The notes beneath the pieces are model-generated. The model saw only the letters and a program-made list of their open reading frames with translations, searched no databases and was not told the origin of the DNA. DNA of 64,000 bases from the NCBI RefSeq assembly GCF_005869225.1, contig NZ_SWFP01000009.1, positions 248,001-312,000 on the forward strand, written 5' to 3'. Below are positions 53,572 to 61,676 of this stretch, one piece after another. The position numbers and the translations under genes were made by a program. Numbering within the stretch: position 1 is the stretch's first letter; every line of letters starts with the position of its first letter. Source of the DNA: Dyadobacter bucti. Its GTDB lineage: Bacteria > Bacteroidota > Bacteroidia > Cytophagales > Spirosomataceae.

Positions 53572-53919
53572 TTAATGTGTTAAAAAATCCGCCCGCATGG
53601 GTGTAAAAATATCAACCAGAATTCCTTCTTCTAAACATAACGCGCCATGTACAACGTCAGGCTGTACGTGATAAGCATCCCCTTTTTTGAGCATCTGTTT
53701 TTTGTTTCCGATGGTAATTTCAAAACTCCCGCTTTCGATATAGCTCATCTGGGTATGGAAATGACTGTGCAGGGCACCAATCCCCCCGATCTCAAAAGCT
53801 ACTTTGACCATCATCAGATTATCGTCGTAAGCCATGATCTTCCTTTTCAGCCCACTCCCGAGATCTTCCCATGGAATGTCGTTATCCTGAATGTATTCTT
53901 TACCTTTCAATTGCTCCAT
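53572..53919 (-). CDS. KdgF-like cupin, predicted cytoplasmic copy
   Basis: 115 aa, the usual KdgF length, no signal peptide. IPWEDLGSGLKRKIMAYDDNLMMVKVAF, GALHSHFHTQMSYIESGSFEITI (three His and one Gln/His metal site) and VVHGALCLEEGILVDIFTPMRADF are near identical in pattern to known KdgF. It converts unsaturated uronate to the linear 4-deoxy-5-keto-uronate that KduI accepts, which fits the KduI gene 12 bases upstream. Confidence 0.88.
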   Translation of the reverse strand: MEQLKGKEYIQDNDIPWEDLGSGLKRKIMAYDDNLMMVKVAFEIGGIGALHSHFHTQMSYIESGSFEITIGNKKQMLKKGDAYHVQPDVVHGALCLEEGILVDIFTPMRADFLTH

Positions 53920-53931
53920 TGCTATTAGCGT

Positions 53932-54762
53932 TTATCTGAGATCATGCATAGCCACAGCGTCCATATCCGTATAATCCTTATTTTCTCCGGCCATACCCCA
54001 GATAAACGAGTAATTGGAAGTACCGCAGCCCGAGTGGACAGACCAGGGCGGAGAAATAATCGCCTGGCGGTCAGAAACCCATAGATGCCTGGTTTCAGAA
54101 GGCTCGCCCATCAAATGTAAAACCTTTTGGTTATCAGGAATATCAAAATAACAATATGCTTCCATCCGCCTGTCGTGGACGTGGGAGGGCATGGTATTCC
54201 AAACGCTTCCTGTCTGCAGAACGGTGAGCCCCATCACGAGCTGGCAGCTTTGGATCCCAGCCAGATGGATGTATTTGTAAATCGTGCGGTGATTGGAAGT
54301 TTCCATACTTCCTACGGTGAGCGGGGCGGCGTCTTCTTTTGTGAACAGGGTAGTCGGGCAGGTCTGGTGTGCGGGGGACGACAGGAGATAAAATACCGCC
54401 GGACTGGCCGGGTCGCTGCTTGAAAATAGTACTTCTTGCGTCCCTTTGCCCACATAGAGACAGCTCATTTTTTTTAATTCAAAAACTTCCCCGTCCGTAC
54501 TTATTTTCCCGTCTCCGCCAATGTTTATGATACCGATTTCCCGCCGTTCCAGAAAATAATCTGCTTTTAAAGCATCATAAGTTTCAAGCCGGATCGGGGT
54601 ATCAGTGGGAATTGCTCCTCCGATCATCACGCGGTCATAATGCGAATAGACAAAATGTATCTTTCCGTTTTCAAATATATTTTCAATTAAAAAATTCTCG
54701 CGCAGGACTTCGGTATTCATTTGTGATACTTCCTTGCGGCTGGATTCAAATCTTATTTGCAT
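53932..54762 (-). CDS. kduI: 5-dehydro-4-deoxy-D-glucuronate isomerase
   Basis: 276 aa (family about 278). Isomerises 5-keto-4-deoxyuronate (DKI) to 3-deoxy-D-glycero-2,5-hexodiulosonate (DKII). Visible blocks: LRENFLIENIFENGKIHFVYSHYDRVMIGGAIP near residues 20-52, then the metal site MPSHVHDRRMEAYCYFD (two His, one Glu) around 196-212, and the C-terminal HSGCGTSNYSFIWGMAGEN. The family N-terminus (MQIRFESSRKEV) supports the start. It lies 71 bases after kduD. Confidence 0.95.
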   Translation of the reverse strand: MQIRFESSRKEVSQMNTEVLRENFLIENIFENGKIHFVYSHYDRVMIGGAIPTDTPIRLETYDALKADYFLERREIGIINIGGDGKISTDGEVFELKKMSCLYVGKGTQEVLFSSSDPASPAVFYLLSSPAHQTCPTTLFTKEDAAPLTVGSMETSNHRTIYKYIHLAGIQSCQLVMGLTVLQTGSVWNTMPSHVHDRRMEAYCYFDIPDNQKVLHLMGEPSETRHLWVSDRQAIISPPWSVHSGCGTSNYSFIWGMAGENKDYTDMDAVAMHDLR

Positions 54763-54775
54763 ACGTTTTAGCTAT

Positions 54776-54793
54776 CAGCTGTCGGCTGTCGGC
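54776..54793. repeat. Short dispersed repeat, copy 2
   Basis: CAGCTGTCGGCTGTCGGC, inverted near-copy of the 51750 element, in the kduD-kduI gap. The surrounding gap (54763-54833) contains several degenerate repeats of AGCTATCAGCTG-like units. Confidence 0.55.
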
Positions 54794-54833
54794 CTTCAGC
54801 TATTGGATATTGGTTTTGATTTTTTGTTGCAAT

Positions 54834-55604
54834 TTATCTTCCCATCCAGCCGCCGTCTACGGTAAGGATGGTGCCGTTGACGTAGCTGGAAGCATCTGAT
54901 GCAAGAAACAATACAGGGCCCTTGAAATCTTCGGGCAAGCCCCACCGTCCGGCGGGTATGCGGTCGAGGATGGATTTGCTCCTGACAGGGTCATTTCTCA
55001 GCGCTTCGGTATTGTCGGTATTGATATAGCCAGGAGCAATGGCATTCACATTGACGCCCTTGCCTGCCCACTCATTGGCCAATGCTTTGACGAGACCGCC
55101 TATGGCACTTTTGGAAGCCGTGTAGCCCGGTACATTGATGCCTCCCTGGAAAGTCAGGAGCGAAGCGGTAAAAATGATCTTGCCATAACCTCTTGCAATC
55201 ATTTCCTTACCCAGTTCACGGGACAGGATATAGGGTGCGTCCAGATTGATGTTCAGTACCTGGTCCCAGTATTCGTCGGAATGTTCTGCGGCTGGTTGAC
55301 GCAAAATGATTCCTGCATTGTTGACAAGAATATCGATTTGCTGGTGGTCTTTTTTTACCTGATTAATAAACTTGTAAAGACTTTCACGGTTTCCAAGATC
55401 GGCCCGATACGGATAAAATTGTCGTCCGGTACTTTTAACGGATTTCTGAACTTCACTTTCAGCAGCAGATATGGATGAAGAAACGCCGATAATATCTGCT
55501 CCTGCTTCCGCCAGAGCCTGCGCCATAGCTTTTCCTATCCCTCTGTTGCATCCGGTTACGAGCGCTTTTTTGCCAGAGAGATTAAATAAATCGATGGTAT
55601 TCAT
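54834..55604 (-). CDS. kduD: 2-dehydro-3-deoxy-D-gluconate 5-dehydrogenase (SDR)
   Basis: 256 aa, reduces DKII to 2-keto-3-deoxy-D-gluconate with NAD(H). Rossmann motif ALVTGCNRGIGKAMAQAL near residues 14-31; NNAGIILRQPAAEHS; catalytic Ser and YxxxK in TASLLTFQGGINVPGYTASKSAIGGLVKAL (Tyr and Lys of GYTASK); end TVDGGWMGR is the KduD type. First gene of the uronate operon; promoter and operator candidates lie 95-140 bp upstream. Confidence 0.93.
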   Translation of the reverse strand: MNTIDLFNLSGKKALVTGCNRGIGKAMAQALAEAGADIIGVSSSISAAESEVQKSVKSTGRQFYPYRADLGNRESLYKFINQVKKDHQQIDILVNNAGIILRQPAAEHSDEYWDQVLNINLDAPYILSRELGKEMIARGYGKIIFTASLLTFQGGINVPGYTASKSAIGGLVKALANEWAGKGVNVNAIAPGYINTDNTEALRNDPVRSKSILDRIPAGRWGLPEDFKGPVLFLASDASSYVNGTILTVDGGWMGR

Positions 55605-55705
55605 GAATGGTTTTGAAATTGGCTTTTACGGGGTAGACGACGAAATTTGCGTCGGTATAACCGGATCAATGGTTTGGTGAGTATAGACCGAATCATTAGA
55701 AATAT

Positions 55706-55743
55706 CAAATATTGAATTGTCTTTTTTTGTGCAATCGTTATCG
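55706..55743 (-). promoter_or_regulatory. Candidate kduD promoter overlapped by a LacI-type operator
   Basis: On the minus strand: -33 TTG (55732-55734) and -7 AATATTTG (55706-55713, seven of eight to TAnnTTTG), 18 bp apart. TGCAATCGTTATCG (55730-55743) fits eight of the ten fixed bases of the LacI-family pattern TGnAAnCGnTTnCA and covers the -33. A second CGTTATC repeat follows at 55748-55754. Confidence 0.45.
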
Positions 55744-55818
55744 GGAACGTTATCAGGCGCTCGGTTAGGGAGGTAAACCCACCGGTTTTTATATCCTCCT
55801 AATTTTTGTACATTCAGC

Positions 55819-55826
55819 AAGCGCTT
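55819..55826. promoter_or_regulatory. Possible LacI-type operator near the regulator start
   Basis: The palindrome AAGCGCTT has the central CG expected of LacI operators and lies 50 bp before the regulator start codon. Weak evidence; autoregulation would explain it. Confidence 0.3.
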
Positions 55827-55876
55827 AATTCGTTACGCTTCATCTCCTGTTTAATTTGCAATAAACCATTTTTTGC

Positions 55877-56914
55877 TTGGATACAATTACAATTAAAGAT
55901 ATAGCCAAAGCGCTGCACCTCTCTACGTCGACGGTTTCACGTGCGTTGAGAAACAGTTACGAGATCAATGCGGAAACCAAGCGGCTGGTAATGGAATATG
56001 CCGAGAAAATGAATTACCGACCTAATCCGATTGCATTGAGTCTGCGGGACAGCAAAAGCAAATCGATAGGCGTTATCATTCCGGAAATTGCCAATAATTT
56101 CTTTTCACAATTGATTAATGGAATAGAGTCGATCGCTTACGATTCGGGCTATCACGTGGTGATTTTCCAGAGCCACGAATCCTATGAGCGGGAAGTAGCG
56201 AACACGAATTATCTGGTTTCGCGCAAAGTGGACGGCCTGCTCGTGTCGCTTTCCAGTCTTACAACGAATTTGTGGCATTTTGAGGACCTCATCAACCGGG
56301 GCCTGCCGATCGTATTTCTTGATCGTGTCCCCAAAGAGGTTGAGACGCACAAAGTAGTGGCGGATAATTATGCAGGTAGCTATGAGGCTACGGAGCACCT
56401 GATCCGTTCGGGCAGGCGGCGGATCGCCCATCTGACAAGCCCGATCTATCTGTCGATCACCAGTGAGCGGCTGGCGGGATATAAACAGGCACTTGAAGAC
56501 AATGGTATTCAATTTGATGAGGCTTATGTCAAATACTGCGATCACGGCGGAAAAGTGACGAGCGAGAATGAAAAAGCGGTGCGGGAAATGCTGGATCTGC
56601 CTGAACCGCCGGATGCTATTTTTACCGCAAGCGACCGGCTTACTACCGGCTGTATGTCGGTTTTACATCAAAGGCATATCCGGATACCGGAAGAGATTGC
56701 CATTGTAGGTTTTACCAATATCGGCGTCGCCGATCTTTTAAACCCACCTCTGACTGCAGTGGTACAACCCGCCCTTGAAATGGGGCAGCAGGGTGTAGAG
56801 CTGCTGATCCGACTTATCGAACACCCCAATAAAGCCGGTGATTTTGAAACCCGGTCGTTGAAAACTTCTCTGGTCATCCGGGAGTCGAGCGCGGGGAAGA
56901 TCAGGAGGGAATAA
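55877..56914 (+). CDS. LacI-family transcriptional regulator of the uronate genes (TTG start)
   Basis: 345 aa. N-terminal HTH TIKDIAKALHLSTSTVSRALRN at residues 4-25 and hinge RPNPIALSLRDSKSKSIGVIIPEIANNFFSQLINGIES; periplasmic-binding-protein-like effector domain to residue about 340 with RVPKEVETHKVVADNYAGSYEATEHLI and IPEEIAIVGFTNIGVADLLNPPLTAV. The only start that keeps the HTH complete is TTG at 55877; the in-frame codons before it run into a TAA at 55862. It is divergent from kduD, 272 bp apart. Ligand likely a uronate breakdown product (inference). Confidence 0.9.
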   Translation: MDTITIKDIAKALHLSTSTVSRALRNSYEINAETKRLVMEYAEKMNYRPNPIALSLRDSKSKSIGVIIPEIANNFFSQLINGIESIAYDSGYHVVIFQSHESYEREVANTNYLVSRKVDGLLVSLSSLTTNLWHFEDLINRGLPIVFLDRVPKEVETHKVVADNYAGSYEATEHLIRSGRRRIAHLTSPIYLSITSERLAGYKQALEDNGIQFDEAYVKYCDHGGKVTSENEKAVREMLDLPEPPDAIFTASDRLTTGCMSVLHQRHIRIPEEIAIVGFTNIGVADLLNPPLTAVVQPALEMGQQGVELLIRLIEHPNKAGDFETRSLKTSLVIRESSAGKIRRE

Positions 56915-56947
56915 TTATCTTGCGGCTCCATTCAATTTTTACATGAT

Positions 56948-57424
56948 ATGATCAGCCTTCCGATTGGTGATGCTTTGTTCAATTACAGAGTTGCAGGCGT
57001 TGCCATTTTAAACGGGAAAGTACTTTTGCACAAAACACCTTCCGATAAATTCTGGAGCCTGCCGGGCGGCCGGGCCGAGCTTTTTGAATTTTCAAAAAAT
57101 ACATTGATCCGAGAAATGATGGAAGAAACCGGCATGCATGTGACGGTCGGGGAAATGCTTTGGGTCTCCGAGAATTTTTTCGTGTACAATTCGATCAAAC
57201 ACCATGAAATAGGATTTTATTTCATGATGGAGATTCATGAATTGGAAAATCAATCAGACTTTCTGGGCAAAGAAGGATCAGAAGACTTGCTATTCAAATG
57301 GTTCGACATTTCTGAGCTGCATAGCATAAAAGTTTATCCCGAATTTATCGCCGGCCAGCTATCCGGTAATGCAGAACCCGCAAGAAACTTTACTGCTGAT
57401 TTCAGAGATCTCGATGCATTCTGA
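56948..57424 (+). CDS. NUDIX hydrolase
   Basis: 158 aa. The Nudix box is present: GGRAELFEFSKNTLIREMMEETGM near residues 40-63, fitting GX5EX7REUXEEXGU. It removes a nucleoside diphosphate-linked group; the substrate is not inferable. It follows the LacI gene by 33 bases and its stop directly abuts the GH31 stop on the other strand. Confidence 0.93.
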   Translation: MISLPIGDALFNYRVAGVAILNGKVLLHKTPSDKFWSLPGGRAELFEFSKNTLIREMMEETGMHVTVGEMLWVSENFFVYNSIKHHEIGFYFMMEIHELENQSDFLGKEGSEDLLFKWFDISELHSIKVYPEFIAGQLSGNAEPARNFTADFRDLDAF

Positions 57425-59569
57425 CTATTTGGTCATATAACGCCAGGTAACTTTTCCGACCGTGCCGGGTTTCCCTTTTTCTTCCGCGGAAATGCTTCCT
57501 TTCAGCTCGCCGTTTTTCTGACGTTCCACCTTGATTTCCCGCCACGAGAAGATACCTTTTTCATAAGCGAAGGTTTCTCCGTCATCATCATATAGTTTGT
57601 AGTTCCCGTTTTTTTCTCCATAATGACGGATTTCCAGGTCTACTTTCTCGTTAGCTTTCGGGGCGTGCAGCATCACAGGCATCATCGGGACAATACCACC
57701 ATCTTTTACAAAAACGGGTATCTTGTCCAAACCCGGCGTGATCGTTATTACCTCTCCGTTTCCTGCCAGCTTTCCGGTGTAGAAGTCGTACCATTTTCCT
57801 TTTGGAAGGATCACTTTGCGGGAAGTTTCTCCTGTAAACAGCGGCGCAACCAGTAAATATTCGCCTGCCATATACTGGTCTTTCACTTCTTTTGTAAGCG
57901 CTTCCTCGTAAGGGTTTTCTTCAAGGTTCGTTGCGGTTTTTTCATTTTTCACTCCTGAGCTGAATCTCTCTTCCAGGCTCATTCCACGGAATGGAGGAGT
58001 GCCTTTGTAGTGATATTTGGCAAATTCGGAATACCAGTACGGCATCATTTGCATACGGAGTTCCGCGACGGCTTTGATTTGGGGCGCCACCTCCGGAAAT
58101 GTCCAGGGCTGCATGCTCGTAGACCATGCATTGATCATCGCCATAGGCGAAAAGCAAACGGTTTGAAATCTTCTCAGCCATTCTTCCGCAGTTTTAGAAG
58201 CGCGCACTTCGGGCGTCCACAATACCCCGGCGTACCCGCTGTTGATCAGAGCGGTAATGAAATCTTCGTGGCTGTAATTGTCATTGTAGATCACATAAGG
58301 GAATGAAGAACCGCCTGCGTTGGAGCCTCTTACAAGGCCATAAGTACGCATGTTGTTGTTCCTGAACATTTCATAAGAATACTTCTGGACAAGCAGGCCG
58401 TAAGTCTGGCGCATTTGCTCGGATGAGTGGCCCGAGGGGAAAATGGTCACGTCGGGCCATAAGTAGGAATCAAAACCGTCCACTTCGTCGATTTTATAAC
58501 CGCTTACACCTATTTTGACATGCTCTTTTTCAAACTGGTCGAAGAGAATTTTGCGCGCTTCGGGCATGGACAGATCGGGTATGGTACCGTTCCAGACTGT
58601 ATGTGAGGCGGTGTACGGGTCAATTTTTTTGTAAATAGATGCGTCCGGGGACACATAGGGATTGGTCCAAAGGTTGATCTTCACACCGACCGCATCCATT
58701 TCTTTCACAAACTTTGCGGGATCGGGGAATCTCGTTTTATCCCATTCAAAAGTACAAGGGTATGATTTGCTTTGCCAGCCGGGTTCCAGTCCGATAAAGT
58801 CGAGCGGGTAGCCTCTGTCTTCAAATGCTTTGGCTTCCTGTTTTACCTGCTCAGCATTATACAGCCTGTGCACACGTTGCGTAAAACCCAGGCCCCACCG
58901 CGGCGGCAGGCAGCCGCCTCCGCTCAGGAGGTTGAAACGCTGAATGGCATTGATCGGCTTTGGTCCTGCAAAAACATACATCTCGATCCCTTCCGCCGGG
59001 ACCAGCATCTCAACCGCATCGGAATAGGGATGCGCACTCCAGTTATCGTCCGTGTTCCTGTCCTGTACTTCCGGTGGATTTTTACTGTCTTTCCTGACGC
59101 CGTGGCCAGCATAGACGTCAATGTATTTAGCGGAATTTACAAAAACACCATAGCCCAGAGATGATACATAAAACGGGGTAGGAGCGTGGGTTCTTCCATT
59201 GTCGGACTTGCCGTAATGGTCAGCATGCAGCTGCATGATCCTTCCCCGCTGATGGATTGTCTGGAAGTTTAAGCCAAATCCAAAAAGCTGCTCATTCCTT
59301 TCCAGCGGCAATCTGATATAGGTTTTGCCCAAATGCATTTCAATAGAAATGTCTTCCTTTTTTAATGGAAATGCAGCTTTGTCCAGCGTCTGCAGAGTGG
59401 CGGACGGGGTTACATTGGCCGCTTTCAGAAGATCATAGGCATCGGGCTTTCCGGCAGTGCCTTTCCAGACGCCAGGGTAAATTTCCTGCCACTGGATATT
59501 TTGAGCAGAAGAACGAGAAGGTGCAAGATAGAAAATCGTGCAAAGCAGCAGCAGAAACGTGAGACGCAT
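57425..59569 (-). CDS. Exported GH31-family glycosidase
   Basis: 714 aa with a Sec signal peptide (MRLTFLLLLCTIFYLAPSRSSAQ). The GH31 TIM barrel: nucleophile region GVSGYKIDEVDGF with Asp361, and the later acid/base stretch RGSNAGGSSFPYVIYNDNYSHED with Asp430 as the best candidate. The N-terminal beta-sandwich (ERNEQLFGFGLNFQTI) is typical. The acid/base loop lacks the common RSxFxG form, so it belongs to an unusual GH31 subgroup; alpha-glucosidase, xylosidase or galactosidase activity cannot be told from sequence by eye. Not obviously linked to the uronate genes. Confidence 0.88.
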   Translation of the reverse strand: MRLTFLLLLCTIFYLAPSRSSAQNIQWQEIYPGVWKGTAGKPDAYDLLKAANVTPSATLQTLDKAAFPLKKEDISIEMHLGKTYIRLPLERNEQLFGFGLNFQTIHQRGRIMQLHADHYGKSDNGRTHAPTPFYVSSLGYGVFVNSAKYIDVYAGHGVRKDSKNPPEVQDRNTDDNWSAHPYSDAVEMLVPAEGIEMYVFAGPKPINAIQRFNLLSGGGCLPPRWGLGFTQRVHRLYNAEQVKQEAKAFEDRGYPLDFIGLEPGWQSKSYPCTFEWDKTRFPDPAKFVKEMDAVGVKINLWTNPYVSPDASIYKKIDPYTASHTVWNGTIPDLSMPEARKILFDQFEKEHVKIGVSGYKIDEVDGFDSYLWPDVTIFPSGHSSEQMRQTYGLLVQKYSYEMFRNNNMRTYGLVRGSNAGGSSFPYVIYNDNYSHEDFITALINSGYAGVLWTPEVRASKTAEEWLRRFQTVCFSPMAMINAWSTSMQPWTFPEVAPQIKAVAELRMQMMPYWYSEFAKYHYKGTPPFRGMSLEERFSSGVKNEKTATNLEENPYEEALTKEVKDQYMAGEYLLVAPLFTGETSRKVILPKGKWYDFYTGKLAGNGEVITITPGLDKIPVFVKDGGIVPMMPVMLHAPKANEKVDLEIRHYGEKNGNYKLYDDDGETFAYEKGIFSWREIKVERQKNGELKGSISAEEKGKPGTVGKVTWRYMTK

Positions 59570-59661
59570 GACGTAAGGGCCTGATTAGGATGGTTTAGAA
59601 TATAAGAAGTGATTATATTTTTATACTAAAAGAATTTTTAGAAAATTATAGTCTATTAAAC

Positions 59662-59692
59662 TTGTAGGATAAATAGATTAATAATATCTTTG
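59662..59692 (+). promoter_or_regulatory. Promoter of the peroxiredoxin-like gene
   Basis: TTG (59662-59664), 20-bp spacer, TATCTTTG (59685-59692): an exact Bacteroidota sigma-A promoter 37 bp before the ATG. Confidence 0.75.
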
Positions 59693-59729
59693 CAGCAGAC
59701 GTACCGAAAATGCACTATCCCTAACAGTT

Positions 59730-60347
59730 ATGTACTACGAGATTGAAGACGAATTAGGTAATGTATCTACTATCCAGCTGAAAGACCGGGAGGCTGAGCA
59801 CTCGCTGACAGTGTTGAAAAATGGTGACCTTGCGCCACTTTTTTATCTTAAAAATGAAGAAGGAGCTGCAATCACTTCCCTCACCGGCTTTTCGCTTTCC
59901 AATGATGCGCGGTCGATCATCGATTTGCTGCAGTTTAAACCTTTGGTGTTGAGTTTCTACTGCAATTGCTGGGGCAGTTACGCACCCAAGCATCTGGCTG
60001 TGGTACAGAAGCTGGCACCGCAGGTAGAGGCACTGGGTGGTCAGCTGCTCATATTGACAAATGAATCCCAGAAAGAGATAGAACGGATATCCAGAAAGCT
60101 GGAAACCGAATTGCCGATCTATCATGACAAGGATTACCATGTAGCCAGGTCTTATGGTGTTTACTCTGAAACTTCACCGATCTGGGACCGCATAGCCGGG
60201 ATTTCTGATGAGGTTTTCACGCCTTCCCTGTTTGTGATTGGCAAAGACCGAAGGATTGCCTACAATTTTGTGGACGAAAATTTTGATAATACACCTGATA
60301 CAAAGGCAATTCTTAAAGAAGTGTACGATTGGAAGTATAAAAAATAG
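59730..60347 (+). CDS. Peroxiredoxin-like (AhpC/TSA) protein
   Basis: 205 aa. Residues about 35-180 form a thioredoxin-fold AhpC/TSA domain (FYLKNEEGAAITSLTGFSLS, LSFYCNCWGSYAPKHLAVVQKLAPQVEALGGQLLILTNESQKEI, FTPSLFVIGKDRRIAYNFVDE). The usual PxxxTxxC around the peroxidatic Cys is replaced by YCNCWGSYAP, where two Cys are two residues apart. So the redox chemistry may differ from a standard peroxiredoxin. A 35-residue N-terminal extension precedes the domain. Single gene with a strong promoter. Confidence 0.75.
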   Translation: MYYEIEDELGNVSTIQLKDREAEHSLTVLKNGDLAPLFYLKNEEGAAITSLTGFSLSNDARSIIDLLQFKPLVLSFYCNCWGSYAPKHLAVVQKLAPQVEALGGQLLILTNESQKEIERISRKLETELPIYHDKDYHVARSYGVYSETSPIWDRIAGISDEVFTPSLFVIGKDRRIAYNFVDENFDNTPDTKAILKEVYDWKYKK

Positions 60348-60364
60348 CCTTATTACACAGTAAT

Positions 60365-60426
60365 ATCCCGCATCAGCCTTGTTGTCATTATATTTGACGA
60401 TCCGGCTTCGATGCGGGATTTTTTTA
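60365..60426 (+). terminator. Likely terminator after the peroxiredoxin-like gene
   Basis: A 10-bp stem (60365-60374 with 60410-60419) with a long 35-base loop and a T-run at 60419-60425, 18 bp after the stop. Confidence 0.7.
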
Positions 60427-60452
60427 TCAATCAAATAACATATCGTCATAAA

Positions 60453-61619
60453 ATGACTTTAACCGCCAGGGCCGGGATCCGGTCCAAGCTGCCCAATGTA
60501 GGTACCACTATTTTCACAAGAATGTCGAGGCTTGCCGAGGAGCATCATGCGATAAATCTTGCTCAGGGTTTTCCGGAATTTGACTGTGCACCGGGTTTAC
60601 AGGCGCTCGTTGACAAATATCTGAAACTTGGCAAAAATCAATATGCACCCATGGCAGGCGTGACCGCCCTTCGGGAAGCGATTGCGAAGAAAGTTTATGA
60701 GGCTTCTATGAAAGAATATCATCCCGAAACCGAAATTACGATTACCAGCGGTGCAACCGAGGCGTTGTTTGTGGCATTAAGTACCGTCGTGTTTCCAGGT
60801 GACGAAGTAATCGTTTTCGAGCCGGCTTATGACAGCTACGTTCCGGCGATAGAACTGAACGGGGGGATTCCGGTCTTTGTAACCCTTGATCCTCAATACC
60901 AGTCGATTGACTGGCAGGAAGTGAGATCAAAAATTACCGACAAAACAAAAGCGATTATCATCAATACCCCGCATAACCCGACGGGAAATGTATGGAAAGC
61001 AACGGATATGCAGGAACTGGCACAAGTAGCGGAGCTGCATGATCTGATTGTGATCAGTGATGAGGTTTACGAACATATTATTTTTGACGGACGGGGCCAT
61101 ATTTCGGCTGCCTCAGTTCCCGCACTTAGTGAGCGGACGTTTCTCTGCGGATCATTTGGGAAAACGTTTCATACCACAGGCTGGAAAGTGGGCTATTGCC
61201 TGGCCCCTGCCGGATTGACGGCCGAATTCCGGAAGATTCATCAATACCTGGTTTTCAGCGTAGTAACCCCGTTCCAATATGCAATTGCAGAATATCTGAA
61301 TGAGCCGCAGCACTACCTCGAACTGGCTGCATTTTATGAAAAGAAAAGAAACATTTTCCTGGATGCCATCAAGGATATCGGGTTTATAGCAAAGCCGTCC
61401 GAAGGCAGTTTTTTTCAAAACGTATCTTACGAAAAATTATCAGAAGAGCATGACCTCGCCCTCGCGGAGAGGCTTACCAAAGAGGTGGGCGTAGCGTCGA
61501 TACCCCTTTCTTCCTTTTACGATAAAGCCACAGATTACAAAACATTGCGTTTTTGTTTTGCCAAGAACGATGATACATTGCTCAAAGCCGGAGAATTACT
61601 GCAGAAAAAAAAATGGTAG
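60453..61619 (+). CDS. Methionine/kynurenine-type aminotransferase (class I/II PLP)
   Basis: 388 aa from the ATG at 60453; 14 in-frame codons upstream overlap the terminator and are left out. PLP-dependent fold type I: INLAQGFPEFDCAPG, KNQYAPMAGVTALREAI, TSGATEALFVAL, INTPHNPTGNVW, ISDEVYEHIIFDGRGHIS and the PLP Lys in CGSFGKTFHTTGWKVGYCLAP. The pattern is that of YbdL/methionine aminotransferase and KAT-like enzymes. It would convert methionine or a related residue to its keto acid. Confidence 0.9.
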   Translation: MTLTARAGIRSKLPNVGTTIFTRMSRLAEEHHAINLAQGFPEFDCAPGLQALVDKYLKLGKNQYAPMAGVTALREAIAKKVYEASMKEYHPETEITITSGATEALFVALSTVVFPGDEVIVFEPAYDSYVPAIELNGGIPVFVTLDPQYQSIDWQEVRSKITDKTKAIIINTPHNPTGNVWKATDMQELAQVAELHDLIVISDEVYEHIIFDGRGHISAASVPALSERTFLCGSFGKTFHTTGWKVGYCLAPAGLTAEFRKIHQYLVFSVVTPFQYAIAEYLNEPQHYLELAAFYEKKRNIFLDAIKDIGFIAKPSEGSFFQNVSYEKLSEEHDLALAERLTKEVGVASIPLSSFYDKATDYKTLRFCFAKNDDTLLKAGELLQKKKW

Positions 61620-61676
61620 GATGAGATTTTAATCCATGAAAAAAGTCGTATACTTGTGTGACAAAATACGGATTTT

